A stretch of DNA of 64,000 nucleotides from Nisaea denitrificans DSM 18348 (GTDB lineage Bacteria; Pseudomonadota; Alphaproteobacteria; Thalassobaculales; Thalassobaculaceae), in NCBI RefSeq assembly GCF_000426505.1, contig NZ_KE384531.1:309384-373383 (forward strand), written 5' to 3'. The notes under the pieces were generated by a model. It was not told the DNA's origin and ran no database searches. It saw only the letters and a program-made list of their open reading frames with translations. The position numbers and the translations under genes are program-made. Numbering within the stretch: position 1 is the first letter of the stretch; every line of letters starts with the position of its first letter. Shown here one piece after another: positions 61,720 to 64,000 of the stretch.

Positions 61720-62577
61720 ATGTCCCGCCCGATCTGGTCGCGGCTGAACCCGTTCAGCCCCAAGGACCCGCAAGTTGCCGTGGTAAGCCTGCATGGCCCC
61801 ATCGGCGGGAATTCTTACTTCCGGCAAGGGCTGTCCATCGACAGTCTGGAAGAGCCGCTTAGGGCCGCGTTCGAGTCCCGCCGGACGACGGCTGTGGCGC
61901 TTTCGATCAATTCGCCCGGCGGCTCCCCCGTGCAGTCCGATCTGATCAAGACCCGGATCGAGGCACTGGCCCGCGAGTTTGACAAGCCGGTCACCGCCTT
62001 CACCGAGGATCTCTGCGCGTCCGGCGGCTACTGGATCGCACAGGGAGCGGACGAGATCATCGCGCATCCTTCCTCGATCGTCGGTTCCATCGGCGTGATC
62101 ACGGCCAGTTTTGGAATGCAGGACGCCATTGCGAAGCTCGGCATCGAACGCCGCGTCCACACAAAAGGCACGTCTAAGGGTATGCTGGACCCGTTCCAGC
62201 CGGAGAAGTCGGCGGATCTGGCGCATCTCGATGCCCTGCAGCAGGATCTCTATGATTCCTTCAAGGACTTGGTGCGCCGCCGCCGCGGCGCGAAGTTGAA
62301 GGGCGATGACGAGGAGCTGTTCAGTGGCGCCGTCTGGACCGGAACGCGGGCACTAGAGAAGGGCCTGGTAGACGGGCTTGGGGAGCTGCGCGGCGTCATG
62401 CGGGAACGCTATGGCGAGGATGTCCGTTTCCGCCGCTACGGACCCAGGCGCTCGCTCTGGCAACGGCTGCGGCGCGGGACCGATTTCAGCGGCCCCGCAG
62501 GTGAGGCGCCGTCGCTTGCCCATTCCCTGATCGCCGCGATCGAGGAGCGGCTACTCTGGAACAGGTTCGGGATGTAG
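61720..62577 (+). CDS. S49 family signal-peptide-peptidase-like protein (short SppA)
   Basis: 285 residues. The nucleophile is Ser101 in DLCASGGYWIAQGADEI and the general base is Lys153 in HTKGTSKGMLDPF. The 52-residue spacing matches S49 enzymes. It lacks an N-terminal membrane helix, so it may be soluble or peripheral. The C-terminal ~40 residues are basic. It is probably in one transcript with the TrmN-like gene. Confidence 0.88.
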   Translation: MSRPIWSRLNPFSPKDPQVAVVSLHGPIGGNSYFRQGLSIDSLEEPLRAAFESRRTTAVALSINSPGGSPVQSDLIKTRIEALAREFDKPVTAFTEDLCASGGYWIAQGADEIIAHPSSIVGSIGVITASFGMQDAIAKLGIERRVHTKGTSKGMLDPFQPEKSADLAHLDALQQDLYDSFKDLVRRRRGAKLKGDDEELFSGAVWTGTRALEKGLVDGLGELRGVMRERYGEDVRFRRYGPRRSLWQRLRRGTDFSGPAGEAPSLAHSLIAAIEERLLWNRFGM

Positions 62578-62578
62578 G

Positions 62579-63562
62579 TCATCCGTTTGGACGCAACAGC
62601 ACCTTGCCGTTCCGGCTCTCGCGCTTGGCGTGGGCCATTGCCTGCTGGATGTCGTCGAGACCGTAGCGTGCCTCGACCGCGACCTTCAGGGTGCCGTCGA
62701 TGAAATAGCCGCTGAGTTCGGCATACATGTCCCGGATTTGTTTCGGCTGCATGCCGCGCATCAGTTTGGCCAGCCAGAAGCCCGTGAGGGTGATGTCGCG
62801 GAACACGACCTGATGTGCGTCCAGCGTGCAGGGCTTGCCGCTGAGGAGCCCGTAATTGACGATGACGCCGCCTTCGGCAAGGCATGCCGCCATGTCATTC
62901 ACGGCGGAGCCGGCAATGGCATCCAGCCCGAGCTTGATTTCCGCTCCGTTGGTCGCCGCGGAAACCCGTTCGGCGAGGTCGGGGCCTTCGAGAACCACGA
63001 CATTGGCACCCATATCGTGCAGCGGCTTGATCAGCTCGTGCCGGCGCACCACGCTGACCGTGTTGAGTCCGCGCTTCCGGGCAAGCTTGATGACGTCGGT
63101 GCCGACGCCGGAATTGCCGGCATTCTGCATCACCCAGTCGCCGGACTTCAGCGTGACGTAGCTTTTCAGCATCAGCATCGCGGTGGCAGCATTGACCTTC
63201 ATCATGGCTGCCTGTTCCGGGTCGATCTCGGCAGGGAGCTTTATCAGGGCTGCCGCCGGCAAGGTAAGGCTCTGGCTCCAGTTGGCGCGGTGCAGGCTCA
63301 TCACCAGGTCACCCACGGCGAGATCTCTTACGCCGGTGCCAACGGCGGTCACGCGGCCAGCCCCTTCAATGCCAAGCGGGGACGGCGTCTCGGGAATGCT
63401 GGCGTAATTGCCTTCGATGCCGAGGATGTCCGCCGGATTGATCGAGCAGGCAATCAACTCGATGCTGGCTTCACCCTTGCCCGGAGGGGGCGCGTCCGCA
63501 ACCTCGCGGCAGATCACGACTTCCTCTGCCGGACCAACACGTGACAATTCTGCGGCTTTCAT
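62579..63562 (-). CDS. MDR-family NADPH:quinone / enoyl reductase (MECR-like)
   Basis: 327 residues. An N-terminal GroES-like domain (SINPADILGIEGNY, PLGIEGAGRVTAVG) is followed by the nucleotide domain (VMQNAGNSGVGTDVIKLARKRG), with no zinc-ligand cysteines. The NAGNSGVG form resembles mitochondrial-type trans-2-enoyl-CoA reductases (MECR). It reduces an enone or enoyl-CoA with NADPH; the substrate is uncertain. It converges with the S49 gene, 1 bp apart. Confidence 0.88.
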   Translation of the reverse strand: MKAAELSRVGPAEEVVICREVADAPPPGKGEASIELIACSINPADILGIEGNYASIPETPSPLGIEGAGRVTAVGTGVRDLAVGDLVMSLHRANWSQSLTLPAAALIKLPAEIDPEQAAMMKVNAATAMLMLKSYVTLKSGDWVMQNAGNSGVGTDVIKLARKRGLNTVSVVRRHELIKPLHDMGANVVVLEGPDLAERVSAATNGAEIKLGLDAIAGSAVNDMAACLAEGGVIVNYGLLSGKPCTLDAHQVVFRDITLTGFWLAKLMRGMQPKQIRDMYAELSGYFIDGTLKVAVEARYGLDDIQQAMAHAKRESRNGKVLLRPNG

Positions 63563-63695
63563 ACGCTTTCTCCTCGGCTGTTGTCGGCGCGGGACACCGG
63601 CATAGTATGTAATCGTATCGGAGAGATGATCGCATGAGCAGGCAATTCAATAACAACCACGGTAATTCCCATTATGCGGAAGACTGGTGCGGCGG

Positions 63696-64000
63696 GTGAT
63701 CGTGGCAACGTCGACTGCTCCGGAACGGATCGTAACCGGACGTCTCCTGCTGCGCCGGTTCGAGGAAGCCGACCGTGTCGAGATGGTGCGCTTCTATGGC
63801 GACCCCGAGGTCATGGCGATCCGTAAATACGGTGCGCGTGATCCGGTGGCCGCCAGCTTGGCGTTCGATATTCTGATGGAGCACTGGCGCACGCATGGCT
63901 TTGGTCTTTATGCGATGATCGAACGGGAGAGCGACGCGTTCTGCGGCGAATGCGGTCTGCGTTACACTGATGACGGTGCGGAGGTGGAGATTTCCTACGG
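63696..64000 (+). CDS. GNAT N-acetyltransferase, N-terminal part (runs off the window)
   Basis: About 101 residues visible. TGRLLLRRFEEADRVEMVRFYGDPEVMA is the start of RimJ/RimL-type GNAT proteins, and GFGLYAMIERESDAFCGECGLRY follows. The start is GTG 63696 or GTG 63702. The acetyl-CoA site lies beyond the window. Confidence 0.75.
   Translation, partial: MIVATSTAPERIVTGRLLLRRFEEADRVEMVRFYGDPEVMAIRKYGARDPVAASLAFDILMEHWRTHGFGLYAMIERESDAFCGECGLRYTDDGAEVEISY

Overview
The window looks like chromosomal DNA of a high-GC, probably marine alphaproteobacterium of the Rhodospirillales type. This is an inference from three things: the conserved run helicase / S4-domain protein / FdxA ferredoxin / CarD / RpoH (32.0-38.9 kb), PAS_5-type proteins, and the general GC-rich codon use. 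No phage, insertion sequence, rRNA operon or CRISPR array was seen. One tRNA gene is present, tRNA-Pro(CGG).

Layout. 0-4.8 kb: a leftward surface-glycan operon (GSCFA/TPR protein, CgeB-like glycosyltransferase with an AT-rich front half, GDP-mannose 4,6-dehydratase, start of a sugar-methyltransferase-like gene). 5.2-8.5 kb: a large DUF4347 / autotransporter-repeat / RTX protein. 8.7-15.7 kb: a purine-type NCS2 permease, then a complete ABC importer (ATPase, two permeases, binding protein) followed by a GpdQ-like phosphodiesterase. 15.7-21.8 kb: a homogentisate catabolic operon (hmgA, fumarylacetoacetase, MBL protein, FAD monooxygenase, DUF2783) divergent from a MarR regulator. 22.4-25.7 kb: a PAS_5 protein and a second giant DUF4347/RTX protein. 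26.5-31.9 kb: purC, a higBA toxin-antitoxin pair, an AT-rich orphan coupled to a truncated hlyD, and htpG. 32-41 kb: housekeeping RNA, stress and iron-sulfur genes, including a metallophosphatase-like protein without catalytic residues, rpoH, an M48 protease and a thermonuclease. 41.5-52.2 kb: mixed metabolism (proline iminopeptidase, PagL-like lipid A deacylase, SDR, IlvD/Edd dehydratase, CBS protein, paired YeeE/YedE sulfur transporters, an MBL protein, a DAO-type oxidase). 52.4-58.5 kb: an orphan sensor kinase, a solo DUF4347 gene, a decayed DUF4347/RTX pseudogene, a likely DNA-binding regulator and an HTTM-type membrane protein pair. 58.7-64 kb: a PAS_5 protein, tRNA-Pro, polyprenyl diphosphate synthase, DUF2007, a TrmN-like methyltransferase, an S49 peptidase, an MDR reductase and a partial GNAT.

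The most interesting signal is a set of TTCCAA-rich regulatory clusters. They lie upstream of all three loci that start with a DUF4347 domain (5.3, 25.9 and 55.7 kb) and also in front of the putative regulator gene at 56.26 kb. A perfect 27-nt match links the 5.3 and 55.7 kb clusters, and a perfect 20-nt match links the 25.9 and 56.2 kb clusters. I propose that the 56.26-57.29 kb protein is an autoregulated controller of a dispersed set of type-I-secreted DUF4347 surface proteins. The DUF4347 domains keep a His-Gly / Cys pair at constant spacing (42-43 residues) that resembles clan CD (caspase-like) peptidases, so they may be self-processing modules. Both ideas are inference and need searches and experiments.
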